DNA of 64,000 nucleotides from DAIOEK01 sp963708715 (GTDB taxonomy: Bacteria; Chloroflexota; Anaerolineae; Anaerolineales; Anaerolineaceae), in NCBI GenBank assembly GCA_963708715.1, contig CAVPSU010000001.1, positions 434,001-498,000 on the forward strand, written 5' to 3'. The translations under genes were made by a program, and so were the position numbers. This document shows positions 16,389 through 24,066 of this stretch, piece after piece (positions within the stretch are counted from its first letter, which is position 1; each line of letters opens with the position of its first letter). The notes beneath the pieces were generated by a model. It made no database searches. It was not told the origin of the DNA and worked only from the letters and a program-made list of their open reading frames with translations.

Positions 16389-17775
16389 TGTAGTGGCTAA
16401 ATGATAGAGTCCTATTCTGGCTAAATTAAAATGTCCTAATGAGGACAAAACCATGAAATGGACAATCACAATGACGGAAGAAGAGCTGATACGAAAAGCG
16501 ATCATAGAACAGGCGCTAGACAAGCGGATAACGCAGAGAGAGGGAGCAAGAAAACTGGGGATCAGTGAAAGGCACATCAGGCGGTTGATATCCAAATACC
16601 TGAAACGAGGAGCTACAGGCCTGGTATCCGGACATCGCGGGAAGCCCGGAAACCGGAAACTCGATGAAAGGAAGCATCAGGACATCCAAGAGTTCATCCG
16701 GAATCCTATCTACCATGATTTTGGTCCTACCCTGATGAAGGAGAAACTGGAAGAATACAAAGGGATTGTAGTCTGCAAAGAGACACTGCGTCAGATCATG
16801 ATCGAAGAGGGGATCCATCATCCCAAGATCAAAAGGAAAAAAGCCCATCCACAAAGGGAGCGCCGTTTCCGGCGTGGGGAATTGGTACAGATGGATGGCT
16901 CCTACCATGCCTGGTTGGAAAAACGAGGTCCAAAAGCCTGCCTGTTGCTGTTCGTGGACGATGCCACCAGCGAAATCCTGGCAGCCCAATTTGTCGGGCA
17001 TGAGAGCTTCTTTGCCTACGCCAGGCTATGCAAGTCCTATTTCCGCTCTGTAGGTCTGCCAGTGGCTTTTTACAGCGACAAATTCAGTGTTTTCCGGGTT
17101 AATTCGAAGACCAGTCTCCACAAGGAGGCCATTACTCAATTCAATCGTGCCCTCACTTCCCTGGGTATCGAGCTCATCTGTGCCAATTCACCTCAGGCTA
17201 AAGGTCGGGTGGAACGTGCTAATCAGACCTTTCAGGATCGCCTTGTCAAGGAACTGCGGTTACGTTCCATCTGTTCCTATCAGGAAGCAAATGTCTATCT
17301 TTCTGATTTCATTCAATCCTATAACCACAAATTTGCTGTTCTTCCCCGTTCAACTGGTGATGCCCATCTTCCCCTGAACCCCTCCATCGACCTTGAGTTC
17401 CTCTTCTCTGTTCATGATTTCCGTATCATTTCAAAAGACCTCCAGATCCAGTTCGATCATGTTATTTACCAGATCATCACTACCCGTCCTCCCAAACATC
17501 TCACTGGCCGCGAGGTCCTGATCTTGCAAGATGATTCCGGCGCTGTTTCTGCCTTCCTGAATCACCAGTCTCTCTCCCTGAAAGTCGTTCAGATACAACC
17601 TAAAAGACCCAAGATCGTCTCTACAAAATCGATTGATCACGAGGTTTACATCCCGCCTGTCAACCACCCCTGGCGAGCTTATGGCAGAAAACTGAATAAC
17701 TCTCCTCTTCTCTCTCTAGATGATTAGGACCTTTCTATTTAGCCAGGTTTAGGACATTTCTAAATTGCCTTGACA
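16389..17775 (+). mobile_element. ISNCY-type insertion sequence (1387 bp)
   Basis: The element is bounded by 16-bp direct repeats and has imperfect terminal inverted repeats. The left end TGTAGTGGC and the inverted right end TGTCAAGGC align without gaps over more than 24 bases, and both contain inner GTCCTA and TGGCTAAAT blocks. It carries one transposase gene. It sits upstream of both flanking genes, between the EF-G paralogue (leftward) and the CapA-like gene (rightward). The right end contains an outward TTGACA at 17770-17775. Confidence 0.88.
16453..17727 (+). CDS. ISNCY family transposase
   Basis: 424 residues and intact. The N-terminus has a helix-turn-helix (TQREGARKLGISERHIRRLI, residues about 26-46), then a HARLDSV-like arm (GPTLMKEKLEE). 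The DDE catalytic core is visible: the first Asp in VQMDGSYH (about 150), the second in FYSDKFSVF (about 208), and the Glu in GRVERANQTFQDRLVKEL (about 260). The length and the order fit ISNCY/IS1202-group enzymes. With intact ends and gene the element may still be active, or inserted recently. Confidence 0.92.
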   Translation: MKWTITMTEEELIRKAIIEQALDKRITQREGARKLGISERHIRRLISKYLKRGATGLVSGHRGKPGNRKLDERKHQDIQEFIRNPIYHDFGPTLMKEKLEEYKGIVVCKETLRQIMIEEGIHHPKIKRKKAHPQRERRFRRGELVQMDGSYHAWLEKRGPKACLLLFVDDATSEILAAQFVGHESFFAYARLCKSYFRSVGLPVAFYSDKFSVFRVNSKTSLHKEAITQFNRALTSLGIELICANSPQAKGRVERANQTFQDRLVKELRLRSICSYQEANVYLSDFIQSYNHKFAVLPRSTGDAHLPLNPSIDLEFLFSVHDFRIISKDLQIQFDHVIYQIITTRPPKHLTGREVLILQDDSGAVSAFLNHQSLSLKVVQIQPKRPKIVSTKSIDHEVYIPPVNHPWRAYGRKLNNSPLLSLDD

Positions 17776-17791
17776 GCATGCTTTTCTGGCT
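17776..17791. repeat. Target-site duplication, right copy
   Basis: Exact repeat of 16373-16388. Joining the two flanks through one copy restores a continuous intergenic sequence between the EF-G paralogue and the CapA-like gene. Confidence 0.85.
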
Positions 17792-17863
17792 CAACCGGGC
17801 AGCTATTACGATCCAATGCGCTATAATCAAAAGTGCCCACATACATCCAAAAACAACATCGAT

Positions 17864-19525
17864 ATGATATTAAATCGCCCTCCAAAACCTTTACCGAATC
17901 TCAAACTTGTCCGCCAGACAGCTTTCTTGAGCTTGATGTTTTCTTTGGTCATATCGGCTTGTTTATCTAGTCCGACCGTAGTTCTACAGGAGATTGCACC
18001 ATCAGCTACGCTAACCAAAGTTGTTCATTCCGCAACTCCAACTCCAGATCTAATTAAGATATGGATCGATCCTGATCTCCCAAAACCCATCCAAGACAGT
18101 CTTCACATACCAGCCGGGTATATCCGTTCGAATGCTGATAGCTCATCCATTCAATTTACTATGGTCGAGGTTGCAGGTCCATCCGAGTGGATCTATGCAC
18201 TCGCTACTCCATTCTTTAGTACGAAGGATAACCTTTCCGCCAAAACGCTGCGGGCGATATGGAGCGGTCAGAATACGGATTATTCAGTCCTCATTCAAGA
18301 GAATGATTTCAATCTTTTTCGGCGTTTCTGGGGAGATAGCGACCACAACCAAGTACGTGTGTTGGGTACTTCTCCAGAAGCGGTTGATTACCTGAATCGA
18401 ACCGACGTCTTGTACCTGGTTCCATTTCATGAATTATCTCCAGAGTGGAAGGTACTTCAAATCGATGGGATTTCACCTCTGGATAAAGCGTTTATCAGTG
18501 CGGATTATCCATTAACCATCCATTTTGGGTTTAAAAGCTCGAATAAAATCGCAGAAAATCTTTTCGCCCAAACAGACCTTCCTGCCACCAACCGTGAGAC
18601 GGATAAGATCACAGTGCTCATAATGACAGGTACAACGGCTCTGACCCGCGCCATCGGCTATAAGATGGATCAAAATGGGATCACCTATCCAGCCGATAAA
18701 ATTCGGGACTGGCTTCGGACTGCAGATATTACTCACATCAGCAATGAGGTATCATTCACGCCTACGTGTCCTCCGGCAGATTATGACCAGCGCAGCATGG
18801 TTTTCTGCAGTCGTCCAGAATACATTGGTCTCCTGGATGATGTCGGAGCGGACGTCATCGAACTGACCGGTAATCATAATCTGGATTGGGGAACGAAACC
18901 TTATTTGTATTCGCTGGACCTATACCCAGAACACAATATGAAAGTTTATGCCGGTGGGAAGGATATACATGATGCCAGAACGCCCCTTCTACTTTTGGAT
19001 CACGGAAATAAGATCGCTTTCCTCGGATGCAACTATGCCGGACCCAGTTCAGCCATTGCCACTGCCAACTCTCCCGGCGCGGCGTTCTGCAATTATGATT
19101 TTTTCCAAAGCAAAATCAGTGAATTGAAAGATGACGGCTACCTTCCCATCATGACACTGCAACATAATGAATACTACCATCTGAAATTATCAGAGAAGCA
19201 GATCGCTCAATTTAGAAGAATGGCTCAGGCAGGAGCGATCATCGTACAGGGAAGCCAGGCGCACTTTCCCCAGCCTATGGAGTTCCAAAATGGGTCATTC
19301 ATCCATTACGGTTTGGGCAATTTATTTTTTGACCAAATGGATATCCCAGTTAAAGGTACCCGGCGGGAGTTTATCGACCGATATGTGATTTACGATGGTA
19401 GATTACTCTCAATTGAATTACTCACTGCCATGTTGGAAGACTACTCACAGCCTCGTCCAATGACATTCTTGGAGAGAGAGTCTTTTTTGCAAGAGATATT
19501 CACCGCCTGTGACGCCATTCCATAA
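17864..19525 (+). CDS. Lipoprotein with periplasmic-binding-like N-domain and CapA-type metallophosphatase domain
   Basis: 553 residues from the ATG at 17864; an ATG at 17816 would add 16 residues but overlaps a TATAAT (17822-17827). A signal peptide ends in the lipobox LVISAC, so the mature protein is probably lipid-anchored outside the membrane. Residues about 40-230 resemble a PstS-like binding protein (LRAIWSGQ, LVPFHELSPEWKVLQIDG). Residues about 250-500 are a CapA/PgsA domain: ELTGNHNLDWG, LGCNYAG, LQHNEYYH, GSQAHFPQP and YGLGNLFFDQ, motifs shared with poly-gamma-glutamate synthesis CapA and calcineurin-like phosphatases. Other capsule genes are absent nearby. The biochemical role is open. 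Confidence 0.82.
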   Translation: MILNRPPKPLPNLKLVRQTAFLSLMFSLVISACLSSPTVVLQEIAPSATLTKVVHSATPTPDLIKIWIDPDLPKPIQDSLHIPAGYIRSNADSSSIQFTMVEVAGPSEWIYALATPFFSTKDNLSAKTLRAIWSGQNTDYSVLIQENDFNLFRRFWGDSDHNQVRVLGTSPEAVDYLNRTDVLYLVPFHELSPEWKVLQIDGISPLDKAFISADYPLTIHFGFKSSNKIAENLFAQTDLPATNRETDKITVLIMTGTTALTRAIGYKMDQNGITYPADKIRDWLRTADITHISNEVSFTPTCPPADYDQRSMVFCSRPEYIGLLDDVGADVIELTGNHNLDWGTKPYLYSLDLYPEHNMKVYAGGKDIHDARTPLLLLDHGNKIAFLGCNYAGPSSAIATANSPGAAFCNYDFFQSKISELKDDGYLPIMTLQHNEYYHLKLSEKQIAQFRRMAQAGAIIVQGSQAHFPQPMEFQNGSFIHYGLGNLFFDQMDIPVKGTRREFIDRYVIYDGRLLSIELLTAMLEDYSQPRPMTFLERESFLQEIFTACDAIP

Positions 19526-19641
19526 AGACGGTACTAAGTCAGGGACTGGAATAACAGGCAAACTTTTCTAGTAGTATTAGATTCGACCCATTAATGATTG
19601 ATCAGGATGAAACCTCAATACCATCACCTTTCGGTGGAACC

Positions 19642-20007
19642 ATGAAATTTGCAGCATGGTATGGTATCAGTGTAGGATTGTTAATGATGTTTCAATGAGC
19701 GTTTTTCCTTATCACCGGACAAATCCCGGAGGTGCTGACAGAAGCTATCCGATGGGGGTTCCACCTTGCAGCGGAATGATTGACCGCCTTTGGTCTCTTG
19801 GTCAGCGGCATTGGATTATTGAAAGGCAGGGGTTGGGCAAAATTAATGATGCTGGTGTCTGTTGGGATGGTAATCTATTCCGAAATAGTAAGTCCGGGTT
19901 ATTTTGCTCAACAAGGTCAATGGGCATTGGTATTGATGTTTGCCTTCCTCGTTCTCGGAGCAATATTCAGCATATTCAAGCTCAGAAACGGTATTATTCC
20001 AAAATGA
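19642..20007 (+). pseudogene. Small multi-helix membrane protein interrupted by two in-frame TGA codons
   Basis: One frame runs from the ATG at 19642 to the stop at 20005-20007 and reads as a four-helix membrane protein, but TGA occurs at 19696-19698 and 19777-19779. Tryptophan fits both places (MMFQ-W-AFFLITG, HLAAE-W-LTAFGLLVSG), so single G-to-A changes of TGG explain the stops. The last part (SGIGLLKGRGWAKLMMLVSVGMV) keeps typical helix spacing. Other genes here use the standard code, so nonsense decay or base errors is the simplest reading. I do not recognise a named family. Confidence 0.6.
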
Positions 20008-20116
20008 ACTCTCATTAATTCCGACAAGGATGATGAGTCTGGTTGGAACAAATGATTTAACCCAGCTTCATATAAGTGATCTATTGTATAATTCACTAAA
20101 TTAACTGGAAAAACAA

Positions 20117-20437
20117 ATGGATATACAAGAATTAACCAAACGCATGAACGAATTGGTGGAAAGTAAGGGTTGGTACAAACCGGAAAGTCTCCGCCCTCAA
20201 ACATCCCGTAACCTGGCGATCTCCCTCAGTCTGGAATCAGCCGAAGTGCTGGAGCATTTCCAATGGAGCGATACTTTCAAAGATTCCAAAGAATTGGCTG
20301 CAGAGCTGGCTGATGTCCTCTTATACCTGTTGCAATTAGCCGATGTCAGCGGAATTGATCTCGAAAGAGCGGTGCTCGAGAAAATTGAGGCTAATCATAA
20401 ACGCACCTGGGATGACAAAGAGAAGGAACGAGAATGA
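20117..20437 (+). CDS. MazG-like nucleotide pyrophosphohydrolase
   Basis: 106 residues, all helical, of the single-domain MazG/dCTPase (RS21-C6-like) type. The Mg2+-binding acidic residues are present: the ExxE pair in SLESAEVLEHFQW (about 40) and the ELADVLLYLLQLAD helix (about 62-75). Such enzymes hydrolyse non-canonical or excess NTPs to NMP and PPi. Its stop overlaps the ATG of the LOG-like gene (ATGA), implying coupled translation and perhaps a shared nucleotide-cleaning role. Confidence 0.88.
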   Translation: MDIQELTKRMNELVESKGWYKPESLRPQTSRNLAISLSLESAEVLEHFQWSDTFKDSKELAAELADVLLYLLQLADVSGIDLERAVLEKIEANHKRTWDDKEKERE

Positions 20438-20991
20438 TTCTTACTGTTTTTGGAGGATCGGCACCCAAGCCGGAAAACTATGAATATCAAGAAAGTTATC
20501 TGGTCGGTCGTCTGGCTGCTCAGGCTGGGTGGACAGTAGCAACGGGTGGTTATATCGGGGTTATGGAAGCGGTCTCGAAGGGTGCAGCAGAAGCAGGTGG
20601 TCATGTGATTGGTGTAACCTGCGAAGATCTTGGCTGGTTGCGTCCAGTGGGGGCGAACGCCTGGGTGAAAGAAGAACGCAAATTTCCCACATTGCGCGAA
20701 CGATTATGGCACCTGGTAGATATCTGTGACGCCGCGATCGCTATGCCTGGCGGCGTGGGAACCCTGGCAGAGATCAGCGTGATGTGGAATGGGCTGATCA
20801 TCCATTCCGTGCGACCCAAGCCATTGGTACTGGTAGGAGCAGCCTGGCATGAGATCATGGACAGCCTCCTCGATGAACAACGGGATTATATCCGGGATGA
20901 AGATGCTCATTGGTTAACCTATGCCTTCAGTGGGCAGTCTGGTTTTGATCAGGTCTTGATGAAGATTAATGATACGGTCACCCCAAAATAG
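20434..20991 (+). CDS. LOG/lysine-decarboxylase-fold family protein (TIGR00725-like)
   Basis: 185 residues with a Rossmann-like fold: an N-terminal ILTVFGGSAPKP strand-loop, ATGGYIGVMEAVSKGAAEAGG, and the diagnostic MPGGVGTLAEISVMWN (PGGxGTxxE) near residue 108. LOG proteins with this motif are nucleoside 5'-monophosphate phosphoribohydrolases; members of this subgroup are less well characterised. Pairing with a MazG-like NTP pyrophosphohydrolase would make sense, since MazG yields NMPs. That functional link is inference from the overlap. Confidence 0.85.
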   Translation: MILTVFGGSAPKPENYEYQESYLVGRLAAQAGWTVATGGYIGVMEAVSKGAAEAGGHVIGVTCEDLGWLRPVGANAWVKEERKFPTLRERLWHLVDICDAAIAMPGGVGTLAEISVMWNGLIIHSVRPKPLVLVGAAWHEIMDSLLDEQRDYIRDEDAHWLTYAFSGQSGFDQVLMKINDTVTPK

Positions 20992-21014
20992 ATACATAGA
21001 CAGGATAAATTAGT

Positions 21015-22448
21015 ATGGCAGAAGAGAAATTACCTTTACGCAGCGAAAACTATTCTGAATGGTATAACCAATTAATTCTGCGCTCTGAGATGGCAGATTA
21101 TGCACCTGTCCGTGGATGTATGGTCGTCCGACCATACGGTTGGGCGCTCTGGGAGAATATTCAGCAGGCGCTGGATAAACGGTTTAAGGCAACAGGGCAT
21201 GTCAATGCTGCTTTTCCACTGTTTATACCCATGAGTTTTTTAGAAAAAGAAAAAGAACACGTCGAAGGATTCTCGCCGGAATTAGCTGTGGTCACTATTG
21301 GCGGTGGTGAAAAACTGGAAGAGCCACTGGTTGTCCGTCCAACCTCCGAAACCGTAATCGGTTATATGTACAGCAAATGGATCAAAAGCTACCGTGACCT
21401 GCCTTTACTGATCAACCAATGGGGAAATGTAGTTCGCTGGGAATTGCGGACCCGATTATTCCTCCGAACTCTGGAATTCTACTGGCAGGAAGGTCATACT
21501 GCCCATGCAACCGAGCAGGAAGCGGAAGAAGAAACCCGCAGGATGTTGGATGTATATACCGATTTTGCCATCAACGAAGCAGCCGTCCCAGTTCTACCTG
21601 GCATGAAGAGTTACACAGAGAAGTTTGCCGGCGCTGCCCGGAGCTACACTATCGAAGCAATGATGGGTGACACAAAAGCCCTTCAAGCCGGTACCAGCCA
21701 TAATCTTGGTCAAAATTTTGCCAAAGCGTTTGAGATCCAATATCTCGATCAGAATAATGAATTACAGCATTGTTGGACAACCTCCTGGGGATTATCCACT
21801 CGTTTCATCGGAGCCATTATCATGACTCACGGTGACGATCAGGGTTTGGTGTTACCTCCACGATTGGCGCCCATTCAGGTAGTGATTGTGCCTATCTTCA
21901 AGAACGATGAGGAAAAGGCGAAAGTGATGCCTGTCGTAGACCGCGTCCAGCAGGACCTGGGTGAGATACGCGTGAAAGTGGACGACCGCACAGAAGTCAC
22001 ACCAGGTTTCAAATTCAATGATTGGGAATTGCGCGGAGTTCCCATCCGGATTGAGATAGGACCGAAGGATGTAGAAAAAGGATCTGTTGCAATTGCCCGC
22101 CGAGATATTCCCGGCAGGGAAGGCAAGCAATTTATCCCTCAGGAAGGATTGGGTAATTTCGTCAAACAACTATTGCTGGATATCCACGATAATTTGCTGA
22201 AGAAAGCCACCGAATTCCGCGACTCCAACATCCACTCACCTTCAAACTATGAAGAATTGAAAACAGTCGTGGAAAATGGATGGGCGTACAGCCACTGGTG
22301 CGGAGATGCAGCTTGTGAAACAAAAGTGAAAGAAGACACCCGCGCAACTACTCGCTGTATTCCAATCAGGGATAATGAAGTCTCTGGAGCTTGCATCGTT
22401 TGTGGTAAACCAGCAGAGAAAAAAGTCTACTTTGCAAAGTCCTATTAG
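21015..22448 (+). CDS. proS: Prolyl-tRNA synthetase, short (archaeal/eukaryote-like) type
   Basis: 477 residues, the size of the ProS type-3 class, which lacks the large editing insertion found in E. coli ProRS. Class II motifs are visible: motif 2 NVVRWELRTRLFLRTLEFYWQEGH, the proline-binding TSETVIG, and motif 3 around GDDQGLVLPPRLAP. The C-terminal zinc-binding extension has the cysteines of HWCGDAACE and ACIVCGKPAEKK and ends in the conserved YFAKSY tyrosine. Attaches proline to tRNA-Pro. It lies 23 bases after the LOG-like gene. Confidence 0.96.
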   Translation: MAEEKLPLRSENYSEWYNQLILRSEMADYAPVRGCMVVRPYGWALWENIQQALDKRFKATGHVNAAFPLFIPMSFLEKEKEHVEGFSPELAVVTIGGGEKLEEPLVVRPTSETVIGYMYSKWIKSYRDLPLLINQWGNVVRWELRTRLFLRTLEFYWQEGHTAHATEQEAEEETRRMLDVYTDFAINEAAVPVLPGMKSYTEKFAGAARSYTIEAMMGDTKALQAGTSHNLGQNFAKAFEIQYLDQNNELQHCWTTSWGLSTRFIGAIIMTHGDDQGLVLPPRLAPIQVVIVPIFKNDEEKAKVMPVVDRVQQDLGEIRVKVDDRTEVTPGFKFNDWELRGVPIRIEIGPKDVEKGSVAIARRDIPGREGKQFIPQEGLGNFVKQLLLDIHDNLLKKATEFRDSNIHSPSNYEELKTVVENGWAYSHWCGDAACETKVKEDTRATTRCIPIRDNEVSGACIVCGKPAEKKVYFAKSY

Positions 22449-22576
22449 GAATCGAGAGAGTGGAAACTGGAAATTGGTAATTGAGTACTCTCAATCTCCT
22501 CTCGTGAGGAGACTGGCAAATACAATTGTCTGGCCAATTCGCTTTTACTATTTTCTCCTTTCAATTTTCTTAAACC

Positions 22577-23401
22577 ATGCCAGCCATTCAACTAGATAAA
22601 CTCAAGCTGCAAACAGCAAACCTGGCTGGAAAAGTCGGACAGCCGGACATATTTCAGTCGGAATTGCTTGAATTATTTGATCTATACAGTAACCGTACTT
22701 TCCGCGCTGGCACCAATACATTATCCAGCCGAATGTCCTCCACCTATCACGTAGCCGACCGGGTGATATGGCAGATAGAACGCGACTTGGAACCCCAGAT
22801 CCATATCTACGACCAGGATCAGTCTTTATTACTTGCTAATATCCTTTGGAGTGGAGAATCACTAGAAGAGAAGTTGATTGCCATATTCATTCTGGGTCAG
22901 ATCCCTGTGGAAGTTGATCAACCTGTCCTTGAAACTTTTACCCGTTGGTTTCAACCTGAACTGGATTCCCTTCTCCGAATGAGATTGGTTACCGTTGGAT
23001 TACATCGATTGCGGCGGGAGAAGTTTACCGACTGGATGGGGTTAATTCAGGAATGGATTGCGTCTCCACTGGAAGAGAAACACGCCCAAGCATTTCTTGC
23101 CCTGGTGGAATTGCTTCAGGAAACTGGAGAATCCCATCTCCCTTCTGTAAATAAAATAATGCGTGATACGATCTTAACGATCTCGCCCCAAAACCATTAT
23201 GAATTATTAGCCCTTTTTCGGGTTATGGTACAGGTATCATTAATTGAAACCAGTTATTTGACCGGTGAGATACTTGGCAATTCGGATCCGAAAAATATCA
23301 ATCATAAACGATTGTTGCGTAAGATGATCGAGCTTTTTCCAGAAAACGCTCAAGCGGAATTGAAACGAAAATACCTCGAACATTTTCGTTCATCCCGGTA
23401 A
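22577..23401 (+). CDS. HEAT-like helical protein, resembles DNA alkylation repair (AlkD-like) proteins
   Basis: 274 residues with repeated amphipathic helices and almost no beta pattern. The early YSNRTFRAG segment, LLANILWSGESLEEKLIAIFILGQIPV, RMRLVTVGLHRLRRE and the late SLIETSYLTGEIL followed by FPENAQAELKRKYLEHF resemble Chloroflexota proteins annotated as DNA alkylation repair/HEAT proteins. This is pattern memory and is not proof; I do not see a complete AlkD active-site set. It lies 128 bases after proS in the same direction, with no obvious ribosome site before the ATG. Confidence 0.65.
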   Translation: MPAIQLDKLKLQTANLAGKVGQPDIFQSELLELFDLYSNRTFRAGTNTLSSRMSSTYHVADRVIWQIERDLEPQIHIYDQDQSLLLANILWSGESLEEKLIAIFILGQIPVEVDQPVLETFTRWFQPELDSLLRMRLVTVGLHRLRREKFTDWMGLIQEWIASPLEEKHAQAFLALVELLQETGESHLPSVNKIMRDTILTISPQNHYELLALFRVMVQVSLIETSYLTGEILGNSDPKNINHKRLLRKMIELFPENAQAELKRKYLEHFRSSR

Positions 23402-23549
23402 TACTACGTTTCAAGTGGGACCTACCTTTCACAAACTGAGCTAATCCTATCATTTATGGTATAATTTTCCCCGTTGACTGGTCCTGCCAGCGGTAAACGC
23501 TGCCGGCACGGAGACTTGCAGATCATAATTTTTTTACAGGAGCAGTGTC

Positions 23550-23822
23550 ATGCCATTGAATAAGGAATTAAAAACCAAATTGATTGAAGATTTTCGCCGA
23601 GCAGAAAATGATACCGGAAGCCCAGATGTTCAGATCGCCATCCTGAGCAAACGTATCAGTCAGCTCACCGATCATCTCCGGGTGAATAAGCTGGATAACA
23701 GCTCACGCCGTGGTCTTCTGAAACTTGTTGGACAGCGCCGCAGATTACTTGCCTACTTACGCCGGGAAGATTATCTCCGCTATCTGGCCATTACTGAACG
23801 CCTGAGCATCCGCAAGAAATAG
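23550..23822 (+). CDS. rpsO: 30S ribosomal protein S15
   Basis: 90 residues, the standard length. Contains the rRNA-binding core DTGSPDVQIAILSKRISQLTDHLRVNKLD, SSRRGLLKLVGQRRRLLAYLRRED and the RYLAITERLSIRK end. Binds 16S rRNA helices h20-h22 early in 30S assembly. A CAGGAGC ribosome site precedes the ATG, and a GC-rich leader lies at 23480-23520, where autoregulation by S15 is known in other bacteria but cannot be shown here. A terminator separates it from pnp, the usual neighbour. Confidence 0.98.
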   Translation: MPLNKELKTKLIEDFRRAENDTGSPDVQIAILSKRISQLTDHLRVNKLDNSSRRGLLKLVGQRRRLLAYLRREDYLRYLAITERLSIRKK

Positions 23823-23829
23823 CAATTTG

Positions 23830-23862
23830 AGAGTAGATGGCGCACGACTGACCATCTACTCT
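23830..23862 (+). terminator. Intrinsic terminator after rpsO
   Basis: An 11-bp perfect stem (AGAGTAGATGG / CCATCTACTCT) with an 11-base loop, followed by TGTTTT. Confidence 0.88.
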
Positions 23863-24066
23863 TGTTTTATCAAAAGTTTTGATTGAAAATCAAATCAATT
23901 TTGATTTCTCCATTTCAATGGTGATACAAACTAAGGATATTACAGCATAGGCTGATATCAAATTTCATTAACCACGCTGGTTAGGAATTGAAGCATGTCC
24001 AAGAGCCAATCTTGACCATCCTTCAGTCCCTGACCGGGTGGGTACAAACAGGGAAAGAAAAATTAA

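Noticed and set aside
17769..17827. Promoter for the CapA-like gene formed by the IS outward TTGACA and TATAAT at 17822
   Set aside because: The boxes are 46 bases apart, far from the 16-18 base spacing required.
19696..19779. Selenocysteine at the two in-frame TGA codons of the small membrane gene
   Set aside because: No SECIS-like hairpin directly after the codons was seen, and the hydrophobic helix context suits Trp, not a redox site.
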